Source: Leptospira ellinghausenii (GTDB lineage: Bacteria; Spirochaetota; Leptospiria; Leptospirales; Leptospiraceae). From it: DNA of 64,000 nucleotides. Of the stretch, positions 18,526-28,019 are shown piece by piece. Every line of letters starts with the position of its first letter. Within the stretch, counting starts at the first letter, position 1. The position numbers were made by a program, and so were the translations under genes. Below the pieces are notes generated by a model, which was not told the DNA's origin, did not search any database, and saw only the letters and a list, made by a program, of their open reading frames with translations. The stretch lies in the NCBI RefSeq assembly GCF_003114815.1, contig NZ_BFAZ01000009.1, forward strand, positions 310,001-374,000, read 5' to 3'.

Positions 18526-19163
18526 CAGTGTTCGAAGAGATTGTACACTTCTAGTAAATCAAGTTCCACTTGTGTTTCTAAAAAACCGAAACATTTTTCT
18601 GCAATAGCAAACCTGTTTTCACGGATCATCATTTCGGTCAAAATAGATTCGAGGGAGATCAAAAAACGTACATCAGTGGAAGCATAGTCCACTTGGTCTT
18701 TGGTGAGGATTTTTTTCCCCCAATCGGAACTTTGGTTTTTTTTGTCAATGTTCTCTTCAAAAAACTCTCTAATCAGTTCCTTTAACCCGTGTTTATCGGT
18801 ATAAGTGCGTGCCAATTTACTTGCGATTTTGGTACAAAATACATTTTGTACTTTGATACCAAGCCGTGCGCGAAGGAACGTCATGTCCATACGAGCAAAA
18901 TGGAAAATTTTGGTAATGTCTTTTGATTCGAATAATTTTTGGATATGAGGGGCTTCTTTTTGGCCAGGGAGGATTTGAACTAAAGCGACTTTATTTTTAG
19001 AATCGGAAATTTGAACGACACAAAGCCTGTCCCTTCTGGGATTGAGCCCCATCATCTCACAATCGACTGCTAACCGGTCATCTTTTTTAAAGGCTTCAAA
19101 AAAATCTTCGTTCAGATCTCCTTGTAAAACGACTGGTTTTATAGTTGAACGTTTTTGGGTCAT
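18525..19163 (-). CDS. RNase D-like 3'-5' exonuclease (DEDDy)
   Basis: A 212-residue protein consisting of the DEDDy exonuclease domain only. Metal ligands are D34 and E36 (VDCEMMGL), D93 (HFARMDM), and Y160/D164 (YASTDVRF). It lacks the HRDC domains of full-length RNase D, so it is a short ribonuclease D-type enzyme that could trim RNA or DNA 3' ends. It overlaps radA by 1 nt. The divergent GH36 gene begins 54 nt away, so promoters for both directions lie in that gap. Confidence 0.9.
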   Translation of the reverse strand: MTQKRSTIKPVVLQGDLNEDFFEAFKKDDRLAVDCEMMGLNPRRDRLCVVQISDSKNKVALVQILPGQKEAPHIQKLFESKDITKIFHFARMDMTFLRARLGIKVQNVFCTKIASKLARTYTDKHGLKELIREFFEENIDKKNQSSDWGKKILTKDQVDYASTDVRFLISLESILTEMMIRENRFAIAEKCFGFLETQVELDLLEVYNLFEH

Positions 19164-19217
19164 AATGGCTTACTATGGAAACCACCCTAACAAAATCATC
19201 AAATAGATTTTTCCAAG

Positions 19218-21104
19218 ATGAAAATTCAATATAGAGTTCATAATTCCGTCACCATATCCAATTTCCTCCCTGTGAAAGCAGGTGTTTTCCAATCCGAATG
19301 TAAAAAATTCGAACTTTTACTCACAACAACAAAAGACTCAAAATTGGGAACTGTCCTAAGTCCCAAATTGATTTGGCGGGAGAGTACGAGGCCTGAGGTT
19401 GGATTTTCTGTCGACCATCTCGAGTTAGAACTCACTGACCTCCCCTCTGGGAATGGATTCAAAATGTTCCAACATGGATACCAGTCGTGGTCCATTTCCA
19501 GAAAAGTGGAAAGTACTGATACAGATAGACCACCTTTATTATCTTTCCTACATTACTCCCAAGAGAATGTTTATTCCAAAAATGAATCGAAAGTGGGAAA
19601 ATTTATCTCAGAATACCTCACTCTTCTTTATAACCAAGAGAACCAAAATGGTGTTTTATATGCACCATTAGAAGCAGGTGAATTTGGAACGAAATTCGAA
19701 GTGGTCTTTGGTAACGAAGGGAATGTAACTTCCGTTAAAGTAGTCTATGATATCCATTGCCTACCGGATTTGCGTCCAAACGCAAAACTCAATATTTCAA
19801 AAATCAAAGTTCTGTTTTTTAAAGGATCACCTGAAACTAAGTTATTAAAATACTTCGAGGAACTTGGTAAAAAAGAAGGCCCCACCAATTTACCGAAAAA
19901 AGTACCTACGGGATGGTGTTCTTGGTATTACTATTATACCAATATTGACCAAAAAACTATTTTGGATAACTTAACGAAAGTTAGGGAACTCAATTTACCA
20001 TTTGAGTTTTTCCAAATAGATGATGGTTACCAAAAAGAAATTGGAGATTGGCTCATTCCCAATGAAAAATTTCCAGGTGGTATGAGGATCCTTGCAGACG
20101 AAATCAAACGAGTTGGACTCAAACCTGGGATATGGCTTGCTCCATTCCTTGTCAGAAAAAAATCAGAATTTTTTCGTAAGTATCCGGAAGCCATCCTCAA
20201 AGACCAAAATGGAAAACCTGTTCCTGCTTTGTACAATCCACTTTGGGGACGCGGGTATACGTACGCACTCGACATCACTCATCCCACTGCCCTTGCCTAT
20301 ATAGAAAAAGTATTCACAACAATTGTGAAAGAATGGGGTTATCCTTACTTGAAACTTGATTTTTTGTATGCTGGGCTCCTTCCAGGTGATGTGTACAACA
20401 AAACACTTTCCCCTCAAGCACGTTACCAAAATGCATTAGAACTCATTCGTAAAATTGTTGGGAAAAACACATTCCTATTGGGATGTGGAGCACCGATGTT
20501 ACCATCTATTGGATTTTTTGAAGGTATGCGAATTTCTTGTGATGTGGCTCCATTTTGGAATCCAGAGAAGATTCGAATCTTTTTAAAAGATCGAAATGCC
20601 CTTTGTACGAAAAAAGCTCTTATCAATGATATCACAAGGTCATCCATGCATAGGCATTTGTGGCTCAATGATCCAGATTGTTTACTTGTCCGAAAGAAAA
20701 AGAACAAGATGAACGAGGCTCAGACAAAACTGATGGCTTCCGTCATGGCAGTGTCAGGTGGTATGTTACTTGTTTCGGATGATTTGACAAAATTGGAAAC
20801 CGATCGATTGGACCTCTTAAAAAAAGCCTTCCAATTGAACAGAGAATGCCAAGCATACACTCCCATCCCCATTGGGATCTTTGAAAATGAATTCCCTTTA
20901 GCACTTTATAACCCTGGTGGTTATTTAGGCATTTGGAATCCAACAGAAGAAGAAAAAACAGTCAGGTTCACTCTCCCTCCAGGAGTCAAAACGAAAGCTC
21001 CATTCCTAGACTTTTGGACAGGCACTCGTGTGGACTTACAACCTGTGGATGGTGGTTTTGAAACAACTTTACCGGCTTTTGGTTCTGTTGTGGTTTCTGT
21101 TTAG
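19218..21104 (+). CDS. Alpha-galactosidase-type glycoside hydrolase, GH36
   Basis: A 628-residue enzyme with a beta-sandwich N-terminus (1-215), a TIM barrel (about 225-520) and a C-terminal beta domain. The barrel opens with TGWCSWYYYY (231-240), has FQIDDGYQ, LKPGIWLAPF, the nucleophile D381 in LKLDFLYAG and the likely acid/base D442 in RISCDVAP, all as in clan GH-D alpha-galactosidases/raffinose-synthase relatives. No signal peptide, so probably cytoplasmic. It stands without transporter or sugar kinase neighbours. The exact linkage hydrolysed is not certain; GH36 is well supported. Confidence 0.92.
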   Translation: MKIQYRVHNSVTISNFLPVKAGVFQSECKKFELLLTTTKDSKLGTVLSPKLIWRESTRPEVGFSVDHLELELTDLPSGNGFKMFQHGYQSWSISRKVESTDTDRPPLLSFLHYSQENVYSKNESKVGKFISEYLTLLYNQENQNGVLYAPLEAGEFGTKFEVVFGNEGNVTSVKVVYDIHCLPDLRPNAKLNISKIKVLFFKGSPETKLLKYFEELGKKEGPTNLPKKVPTGWCSWYYYYTNIDQKTILDNLTKVRELNLPFEFFQIDDGYQKEIGDWLIPNEKFPGGMRILADEIKRVGLKPGIWLAPFLVRKKSEFFRKYPEAILKDQNGKPVPALYNPLWGRGYTYALDITHPTALAYIEKVFTTIVKEWGYPYLKLDFLYAGLLPGDVYNKTLSPQARYQNALELIRKIVGKNTFLLGCGAPMLPSIGFFEGMRISCDVAPFWNPEKIRIFLKDRNALCTKKALINDITRSSMHRHLWLNDPDCLLVRKKKNKMNEAQTKLMASVMAVSGGMLLVSDDLTKLETDRLDLLKKAFQLNRECQAYTPIPIGIFENEFPLALYNPGGYLGIWNPTEEEKTVRFTLPPGVKTKAPFLDFWTGTRVDLQPVDGGFETTLPAFGSVVVSV

Positions 21105-21173
21105 GAAAGAAAATTCATTGACGTGTTTTGAAAAAAACTTATAATCTTTGCAATCCGACGTAAGAGGTTTTTT

Positions 21174-21638
21174 ATGCGTTCCATGAAAATTTTCACGTTG
21201 TTATCTGCAATGGCATTGTTCATTTCAGTTAACAATTGTTCAATTTTAGATTCCGCTTCAGGAAGTGTTAGCCGTTTAGGAGTTTCAGTTTCTGATTCTA
21301 CTTCTGCACTTGTAAAATCGATTTCAAAAAGTATTTCTTCTATTTCTGAAAGTGAAAAAGAAAAAGCAATGAACGAATACAAAGAAGATATCATTGCAAG
21401 TGTTGCCTTACAAATTCGCTACGAAAACCAAAAACAAGAATTAGAAAACCAACTCTCTTTGATTGCTAAAAAACATGGTGTAGTTGCATGGAGATCCAAT
21501 CCATCTACTTACATTGCCATTGGACAAGGTTTAAAACAAGCAAACCTTTCTCCATCCGAAATGAAATTGGTAACAGAAGACATTTCAAAGCAAAATGTAA
21601 CCGTTGCTAAACTTGTTTCAAAAGGATACAACCTATAA
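21174..21638 (+). CDS. Small putative lipoprotein
   Basis: A 154-residue exported protein with leader MRSMKIFTLLSAMALFIS and a loose spirochaetal lipobox around VNNC, followed by a Ser-rich stretch (SVSRLGVSVSDSTSALVKS), a charged helix (SEKEKAMNEYKEDI) and a C-terminal domain with HGVVAWRSNPSTYIAIGQGL. The AAGAGG ribosome site 8 nt upstream supports ATG 21174; ATG 21183 is an alternative. It resembles Leptospira lipoproteins of unknown function. A terminator-like hairpin (21652-21672) begins 13 nt after its stop, within the proposed start of the next gene. Confidence 0.8.
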   Translation: MRSMKIFTLLSAMALFISVNNCSILDSASGSVSRLGVSVSDSTSALVKSISKSISSISESEKEKAMNEYKEDIIASVALQIRYENQKQELENQLSLIAKKHGVVAWRSNPSTYIAIGQGLKQANLSPSEMKLVTEDISKQNVTVAKLVSKGYNL

Positions 21639-23503
21639 TTCACTTCTCTTTAGGGCGGAAGTCTTCCGCCCTTTCAAAAACTCTTTTCCTTTTCTGCCTT
21701 TTTTTCACTCTTTCATTCCCCGTAAGTTCAAAACCAACACCCAATCAACCAAATGAATTTGGCTTTTTGTACATTGATTCCAATTCTGGGCAATCCAGTG
21801 GAGGCCATTCTGCCCTCCTTTTAGGAGACCGAGTTTACCACTTACAATACTCATTTGAAGACCAAATCTTTCATATTGTGAGAGAAAATTGGAATGATTT
21901 TCGGTTCCAATATGGAGTCATCGAAAATCGAAATATTGAATTTTACAAATGGAACTTATCACCTTCCGCCAAACAAACCTTACGCCAAAAATGGAATGAA
22001 CTTTATTTAGTCCAAGAAACACATATCCAAAACCAAAAAATATTAGAAGAGGACTCGGAATCAAACGAAAGCTATAAAAAAGAAGACTACTTCCAAAATA
22101 CTAGGGTTGGATTTGGATACTTTACGAGTATCCTAGACCCAAACTCTCCCATTCCAAAACAATTCCACTTCCAAAAGGAAGAATTCAAAAATATCAATGA
22201 ACAACTGGCTCAATTGAAATTAAATATACTAGAAAAAATCTCTAGTCAAACAAGTGAATCAATCATCTTACCAGATACATCCTCTCCCCTTCGTCTTGTA
22301 TCCACCATTCAAACAAGTACAAATCAAATGATCCAATGGGAACGTAAATTCTTTGTACGAAAGTTTTTACAAAATCCAGTTCTATTGTATGAACAAGCAT
22401 TTGTTACACTCGAAGGAAAAGAGTTTAATCTCACAAATGAAGAAATCCTTATATGGAAAAGATACCAATCCAAACTCATCAAAGAGTTAAAATCCTGCAT
22501 CCTTTCAAACGAATGCCAAGATTGGGAAGAATTAACCTTATTACTTCGTGTTTTGTATCTACAAAAATCGATTGATGACAAACAAATTGTATTCCCGAAA
22601 AAGAATTTTACCGGATTTTCATATTTAGAATTCACCGAACTTCCGAGTGCCGTCATTAGCACCAAACAGAAAGAATACGCATCCCTATTCTTGGAAAAAA
22701 GGAAGGATTTTCTCGGTGGGTACCATCCTATTCAATTTTATAATTGGGAAACTTTTTTATCACATTACCAAAGTTTTATGGATGGTAAAACATATACAGA
22801 AGGCATCGAGTTTAATTGGGTAGGAAAAAATCCATACCTAATTGAAACGAATAAGTCGCCAAATACAAAGCCAGAGTCAATCATTACACACACAAAAAAC
22901 CAGGCAAAAATTTATACAAAAAAGATCCGACAGTTGTATTCATACAATTTGGTTTTCCAGAACTGTACGAATGAATTATTTTATTATTTGAATTTAATGT
23001 TTCCAGAAGGAAACATTGGAGGAGAACAATTTTGGGATCCTTTATCAAACTCAATTTTTGGTCTCAATTTTATTCCATCAGTGGCTGCAAAAAAATTGAG
23101 TTCTAACAATTACACAAAGGAAATAAAATTATATCCATCTTACCGCAATTTAAAACGAAACAATATAAAAGATTGGGAAGAGAAATACATTGTAGAACGT
23201 TTTGTCCCTACTTCAAAGATATACCGATCCAATCCTATGGACCATTCGTTTTTATTTTTTACTGAAGAATCCATTTGGAGTCGGCCTGTTTTGGGTTTTG
23301 CCAATGTGGTTTATGGTTTGGGTTATACGGGAATTGGTTTTATCAAGTCACCAATTGATAAAGGACGAAAATTTTCTGAAGGAACTGAAACTATCTTTTA
23401 TAGTATACCTGAACTTTTTTTCTTTAATATCCGTAAGGGTCATTTTCCATTGATAGCAGCAGAAGAAATTCCAGAAGAATATTACCAAAACGAGTCACAA
23501 TGA
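21638..23503 (+). CDS. DUF4105 exported protein (Lnb-like N-terminal domain) with non-canonical start
   Basis: The DUF4105 signatures are clear: an N-terminal GGHSALLLGDRVYH segment (papain-like amidase style) and VFQNCTNELFYYLN near residue 450. The only usual start in frame is TTG 21767, which would begin inside the conserved domain. Upstream of it the same frame, open to 21611, encodes a signal peptide (KTLFLFCLFFTLSFPVSS) but has no ATG, GTG or TTG. I therefore propose ATT 21638 (or ATA 21635), overlapping the TAA of the preceding gene and 8-11 nt after AAAAGGA, giving 621 residues. DUF4105 proteins are periplasmic and of unproven function. The stop overlaps the next start (ATGA). Confidence 0.75.
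   Translation: MHFSLGRKSSALSKTLFLFCLFFTLSFPVSSKPTPNQPNEFGFLYIDSNSGQSSGGHSALLLGDRVYHLQYSFEDQIFHIVRENWNDFRFQYGVIENRNIEFYKWNLSPSAKQTLRQKWNELYLVQETHIQNQKILEEDSESNESYKKEDYFQNTRVGFGYFTSILDPNSPIPKQFHFQKEEFKNINEQLAQLKLNILEKISSQTSESIILPDTSSPLRLVSTIQTSTNQMIQWERKFFVRKFLQNPVLLYEQAFVTLEGKEFNLTNEEILIWKRYQSKLIKELKSCILSNECQDWEELTLLLRVLYLQKSIDDKQIVFPKKNFTGFSYLEFTELPSAVISTKQKEYASLFLEKRKDFLGGYHPIQFYNWETFLSHYQSFMDGKTYTEGIEFNWVGKNPYLIETNKSPNTKPESIITHTKNQAKIYTKKIRQLYSYNLVFQNCTNELFYYLNLMFPEGNIGGEQFWDPLSNSIFGLNFIPSVAAKKLSSNNYTKEIKLYPSYRNLKRNNIKDWEEKYIVERFVPTSKIYRSNPMDHSFLFFTEESIWSRPVLGFANVVYGLGYTGIGFIKSPIDKGRKFSEGTETIFYSIPELFFFNIRKGHFPLIAAEEIPEEYYQNESQ
21652..21675 (+). terminator. Hairpin after the small lipoprotein gene
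   Basis: A perfect 9-bp stem (AGGGCGGAA against TTCCGCCCT) with a 3-nt loop, followed by TTTC. It looks like a rho-independent terminator for the lipoprotein gene, yet it lies inside the proposed signal-peptide coding region of the DUF4105 gene, so it may act as an attenuator or modulate translation of that gene. Confidence 0.65.
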
Positions 23504-25116
23504 AATATTTATTCCTCTACTTACCTTATTTATTCCTTTTCATCACTTTGTTTTTTCCCACCAAACCATGGTTTTTACCAAGTGATCAAATCACTTACCT
23601 ATACATATCTTCATTTTTTATTTCCTTACAAACGATTGTGCTAATTATCAGCAAAAAAGACATTTTTAAGGAAAAGAGTTTTGTAAAGTACCTTCCACCA
23701 AACTGGAGTATTGCTGGTTTTTATTTTTTATTGATGTTATGGTTTCCAATTCGCAATCGGAATTGGGGGGATGGATTATTACTTCTCGAAACCAATCTTT
23801 TAGAAACAAAACTTTTTGGATTCCAATTCACCTTGGATGAAATTCTAGAAAGTATCCTACATAGCAAACTCACCAGTATACTTTCGTATTTTCAATTTGA
23901 TGAAGACCCGATCCTGTCTTACACAATCCTTTCCTATCTAGCAGGGATTTTGATCCTCTCTGGATTTTTATGGTTAGGAAAAAAGAAACAGAAAAATCTT
24001 TCTATCTTTGTTTTACTTTCTTCAGGTGGAATTTTACTTACCTTCGGGTATGCTGAAAACTATACATTAGTCACAGTGGCACACTTAGTTCTTTATCTAT
24101 TTTTAAATCAATATGCAAAAGATCCCAAAGATAGTGATACATTACTATATGGCAGCACGATTATTGTCGCCTTATCAATGTTATTTCATCTGGTTTCGGG
24201 ATACTTGGTGATTTGCCTTGTTTATTTATGGATTTTCCATTCACCGAAAGAGAAAAAACTCAAACACCTAGTGATTTGTACCTTCCTTGGATCCATCATT
24301 CTATTCCCTTGGTTTGTCTATTTTAGTATATTCCACGATCCGACGGTTGATCGAAATAGCACACATCTCATCCATCCTCCTTTTTATCCCATCAGACGTT
24401 GGGTTTCAACTACTCATATCAAAGAGATTTTCTCTGTACTCTATTGGAATGTTTCTTTTTCTTCTTATTTTCTCATCTACCAATGGCGTTTTCAAAAAGA
24501 AAAATGGAATCAGTTTATCCAAAAACCAAACCACAAACTATTACTCGTTACGACTTTTGCCTTTATACTCCATGGATTTTTACACAACCCACAATTAGGA
24601 TTCCCAGCGGATTGGGATTTAATGGGATTTTACTGGTTGCCAATTACAGTTTTGGCATTTTTATATTGGAACTTTGAAAAAGAATTACCAGTGGAATGGG
24701 TTCCTCTGCTTCTATTTAGTGTAACCTTAGTTATGGTATCTGCCTTCGAACTTTCAAAAACGAATCCAAAAGATGAATTGGTTTGGCAAATCACAAAAAA
24801 AGCGATCACAAAGTATTCGATTGAAAATCAATCATTCATCCAAAGTTTACCCAAGGAAGAAAAAAAGTTTTTTGCAAAGGGTGATTTTTTATTTTTTAAG
24901 GGAGAATACATTACCGATCAGTTATGTGATTTTAAGGAAAAAGAATCCCTCATTCAATCAATGAAAGTTCATCGAAAATATTGGAGAGAAGGTTTTTTGA
25001 ATGGGACATTTCAATCGAAAGAGAAATTGAATATTTTCCTAACAGAAGCTACCAAAACAAATGTACTGTATCTCAAATCTCTAGAAGCAAATAAGATATG
25101 TCATCCGAAGCTTTAG
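23500..25116 (+). CDS. Multi-pass membrane protein, GT-C glycosyltransferase-like (hypothetical)
   Basis: A 538-residue inner-membrane protein with about 11 hydrophobic segments and a soluble C-terminal tail of about 110 residues. Motifs RNRNWGDGLLLLETN after the second segment, FGYAENYTLV and PADWDLMGFYWLP resemble uncharacterised bacterial GT-C-type membrane proteins, in which acidic residues in the first loop are catalytic. Substrate unknown. It overlaps the DUF4105 gene by 4 nt, so both are likely one functional unit. Its 3' end overlaps the convergent phosphatase gene by 44 nt. Confidence 0.72.
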   Translation: MKYLFLYLPYLFLFITLFFPTKPWFLPSDQITYLYISSFFISLQTIVLIISKKDIFKEKSFVKYLPPNWSIAGFYFLLMLWFPIRNRNWGDGLLLLETNLLETKLFGFQFTLDEILESILHSKLTSILSYFQFDEDPILSYTILSYLAGILILSGFLWLGKKKQKNLSIFVLLSSGGILLTFGYAENYTLVTVAHLVLYLFLNQYAKDPKDSDTLLYGSTIIVALSMLFHLVSGYLVICLVYLWIFHSPKEKKLKHLVICTFLGSIILFPWFVYFSIFHDPTVDRNSTHLIHPPFYPIRRWVSTTHIKEIFSVLYWNVSFSSYFLIYQWRFQKEKWNQFIQKPNHKLLLVTTFAFILHGFLHNPQLGFPADWDLMGFYWLPITVLAFLYWNFEKELPVEWVPLLLFSVTLVMVSAFELSKTNPKDELVWQITKKAITKYSIENQSFIQSLPKEEKKFFAKGDFLFFKGEYITDQLCDFKEKESLIQSMKVHRKYWREGFLNGTFQSKEKLNIFLTEATKTNVLYLKSLEANKICHPKL

Positions 25117-26185
25117 AAGATGTTTCCAAATATTGGATGTAATTCGAAATTTCTGATTTCATTGCATCAATTCGATTTTCACCACCTGGCAATTGCACAA
25201 GTGTTTGTATCAGAGGGTGAGTGCTCGATGCAAGGAGTCCATCCGAATACAAAAATAAAATGTCTCCAACTTCAACCTGGATTTTACTTTCTGCAAATTC
25301 CATTTCCTTCAAGATCCCAAGTATCTGTCCTGATTGGTCTTGTAAGATTAAGGGAGCTCGACTGTCTTTTTGGAAAACAATGGGAAAAGGATGTCCACCT
25401 CTTGCATAAGTAATACATTTTTCAATATGATCGACTACGATACTAATCGCTGTCATACTATGAGTGCCGATTTCATTACACAACTCTCGATTCAAACGAG
25501 ACAATAATTGTGATGGAGCAATTGTTGTCGTTCGAGCTAGTTCTTTATGAATGGTAGTCATAAGGATTGCAATCAGTCCAGATGTCACACCATGACCTTC
25601 AATATCTCCCATAAGAATTAAGGTTCTGTTTTCATCGAGTGGAATGACTTGAAAAAAATCTCCCGATACAAAACTAACAGGTTTGATTTCAGAATAAATT
25701 TTACGTTTTAAAAGGGGTAAATTCATTGTTTTGGACTGAATTTTGGCAGCAAGCCTGAGATCACGTTTGATCGATTCATCCATTGATTCTTTATCTTTTA
25801 AAAAATTATAATACTCGAATGCCCTTGAAATGGCCGCTTCAATAGATTTTGTATGAAATGGTTTTAATATAAAATCCGATGCTCGGTGATACAAAGAGGA
25901 AACAACAGTTTGAATGTCATGTTCCCCCGTCATCATTAACACTTGGGTTTTGGAATCGATTGCCTTGATTTTAGGTAATACCTCCAAACCAGAAGTTTGT
26001 GGCATGTTGACATCTAAGAATACGATTGGATTTTTTTCCCTTTCAAAGTATTCCAATCCTTGTAAGGGATTTGTGAAGTAACGAACAAAGTAACCTAAAC
26101 CATTGACAATCAATTCCAAAGTTTCACAGATTTCGGTATCATCATCTATGATGAGAATTTCAGGTTTGAAAGAATACTCGGACAT
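25073..26185 (-). CDS. Response regulator with PP2C-type (SpoIIE/RsbU) phosphatase output
   Basis: A 370-residue cytoplasmic two-domain protein: a receiver domain (1-125) with acidic pocket IDDD, phospho-acceptor D58 in FLDVNMP and K108 in FILKPF, then a short linker helix and a SpoIIE-type serine phosphatase domain (about 165-370) with metal-binding Asp in FVSGDFFQ, MGDIEGHG and SSKASDDISYL. Such proteins dephosphorylate anti-sigma antagonist proteins in partner-switching systems or control other phosphoproteins. No kinase or STAS partner lies beside it. The 3' end overlaps the convergent GT-C-like gene by 44 nt. Confidence 0.92.
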   Translation of the reverse strand: MSEYSFKPEILIIDDDTEICETLELIVNGLGYFVRYFTNPLQGLEYFEREKNPIVFLDVNMPQTSGLEVLPKIKAIDSKTQVLMMTGEHDIQTVVSSLYHRASDFILKPFHTKSIEAAISRAFEYYNFLKDKESMDESIKRDLRLAAKIQSKTMNLPLLKRKIYSEIKPVSFVSGDFFQVIPLDENRTLILMGDIEGHGVTSGLIAILMTTIHKELARTTTIAPSQLLSRLNRELCNEIGTHSMTAISIVVDHIEKCITYARGGHPFPIVFQKDSRAPLILQDQSGQILGILKEMEFAESKIQVEVGDILFLYSDGLLASSTHPLIQTLVQLPGGENRIDAMKSEISNYIQYLETSSKASDDISYLLLEI

Positions 26186-26213
26186 CTACCATGATTATCG
26201 GTTTTTGATCTGC

Positions 26214-27029
26214 CTATTTTGAGACCAATCGGAATTTTAGTTTTTCTTTTACCTCATCTACACGTCGGAAATAAGATTCATGGAAAACTTTTTTTTCAAG
26301 ATATGGGTCCGTACATGAAATCATTTCCCCATATTTCCATTCATAATGTTCACCATTTTCATATTGAACTCTGTTTTGATGGATTTGAGACGATAAACTG
26401 CGAAGATTTGTGCCACGAAAATTTTTAACCAGCGCACGAAATGTACCCTCTTTTTCAGGATCAATGAAACGAAATTTTCGGGAAAACAAGACAGCGTCAT
26501 GGAAGTATTCAGGAACGTTAAATGCGCCAGAAGTTCCTAGGCGTTTTGAAAGGACACGAATAAAATCCGTAAACTCATTTAGAACATTTAGTCCTGGGTA
26601 TTCCTGTCCAAAGTACAATTCCTTTTTAATATCACCAGGTTCAAAATTTAAGTTTTGAGTGAGTAACCAATCGATATAGATCATTGGGAACTGTTCGTCA
26701 TCACCTTTTAATTGGAACTGTGAAACTTTCAGACGTGTGTGAACTAAAATCTTTTTTGATTCAGTTTTGATATAAATACGATTGTCAAAATCATTGAGAA
26801 TTTCGAGCTCAATGATGGGATTGAGAAAACCACGTTTTTCTACAGCAGAAATCATCCCCGAACTTACTAACAACTGTTCCACTTCATAATGAGTGAAACG
26901 ATTAAAAAGTTTGGGTTCCATGTTTAAGGAAGTATTTAACTCTTTTGATACATCTACTAATGACAAATCATCTAAATTTAACCAATCAGATTGGTTTTTC
27001 TTTTTGTCTGTAGAAGAAAAAACTCCCAT
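26214..27029 (-). CDS. Hypothetical protein coupled to HDAC-like gene
   Basis: A 271-residue soluble protein without signal peptide or any family I recognise. It starts with a Lys/Asp-rich segment (FSSTDKKKNQSDWLNLDDL) and has a mixed alpha/beta body with several aromatic patches (RKFRFIDPEKEGTF, ENGEHYEWKYGEM). Its ATG overlaps the stop of the upstream HDAC-like gene by 1 nt, so the pair is likely co-transcribed and co-translated. Position is the only clue to function. Confidence 0.75.
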   Translation of the reverse strand: MGVFSSTDKKKNQSDWLNLDDLSLVDVSKELNTSLNMEPKLFNRFTHYEVEQLLVSSGMISAVEKRGFLNPIIELEILNDFDNRIYIKTESKKILVHTRLKVSQFQLKGDDEQFPMIYIDWLLTQNLNFEPGDIKKELYFGQEYPGLNVLNEFTDFIRVLSKRLGTSGAFNVPEYFHDAVLFSRKFRFIDPEKEGTFRALVKNFRGTNLRSLSSQIHQNRVQYENGEHYEWKYGEMISCTDPYLEKKVFHESYFRRVDEVKEKLKFRLVSK

Positions 27030-27928
27030 TATTTTTCACCAAATGCAGCGATTGTATTAAAATGAATTTCAACAGTATCACGAAAGTCTCTTGCATAACC
27101 ACCAGCTAAAGTCACAACGCAAGGGATGTTAAGTGATTCAGCAAATTTTTTAACCATCACGTCTCTTTCTTTTAACCCTTTCATGGATACTTTTAGTTCT
27201 CCAAGAGAATCATCCTCATAAGGATCAGCCCCTGCAACATAATAAATGATATTTGCATCAAAATCCTTTCGGATTTGATTTAATGAAGTATTGAGAATGG
27301 AAAGGTATTCATCGTCTTTTATATTTGCTTCCAAATTCACATCTAAGTTAGATATTTCTTTCTTAGGGTAAAGATTGCCTTGGTGCATCGAAAATGTGAA
27401 AACTTTGTCATCATACTGAAAAATATACGAATTACCATTCCCTTGGTGTAAATCTAAGTCAATAATCAACGCATTTAAATTTGGTTTGGATTCCTTTTGT
27501 TTCCGAATGGCAATCGCAACATCATTCAAGTAACAAAATCCCTCAGCTCTGTCAGGAAAACTATGATGGTATCCGCCTCCCATATTGAAAGCAAACTGAT
27601 GTTTGTCGGAGAGAACACTTGCATACATTGTTCCTCCCACTCCATACATAAAACTTTCCACAATACTTCGATTTAACGGTAATTCAGAATTCATCGTACG
27701 TGTAGTATGTTCATAACTGAAAAGATCGTCGAGGTATTCTTTGGTGTGAACTAACTCTAAATCAGCATCATCTGCTTTTTTTGGTAAGAGGATATCCCAT
27801 GATGCAAAAACAGGATCCCTTTTGACGCGGTTATAAAGATGTGAGTATTTATGTGCAGGGAAAACATGACCAGGTAATTCGAGGTTGTACGAAGAATGGT
27901 AAATGAGAGCAAGTGCATTTGATGCCAT
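27029..27928 (-). CDS. Histone-deacetylase-family amidohydrolase (class IV-like)
   Basis: A 299-residue zinc amidohydrolase. Active-site and ligand motifs are GGGYHHSFPDRAEGFCYLND, DLDLHQGNGNS (zinc Asp and His), AGADPYEDD (third ligand) and LAGGYARD (Tyr). The SFPDRAEGFC context resembles class IV (HDAC11-like) members rather than the class II-like protein at 9 kb. I start at ATG 27928 (MASNALALIYHSS); the frame extends to 27964 but would run into the divergent pyk promoter. Substrate unknown; coupled with a 271-residue unknown protein. Confidence 0.9.
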   Translation of the reverse strand: MASNALALIYHSSYNLELPGHVFPAHKYSHLYNRVKRDPVFASWDILLPKKADDADLELVHTKEYLDDLFSYEHTTRTMNSELPLNRSIVESFMYGVGGTMYASVLSDKHQFAFNMGGGYHHSFPDRAEGFCYLNDVAIAIRKQKESKPNLNALIIDLDLHQGNGNSYIFQYDDKVFTFSMHQGNLYPKKEISNLDVNLEANIKDDEYLSILNTSLNQIRKDFDANIIYYVAGADPYEDDSLGELKVSMKGLKERDVMVKKFAESLNIPCVVTLAGGYARDFRDTVEIHFNTIAAFGEK

Positions 27929-28019
27929 TAAATTGATATTTCTGCGAAAAATGACACAAGTCAATTCAATCCATACAATTTACTTGCAGGAAATATCAAA
28001 AAAGCCAAGCTTTGGGTCT

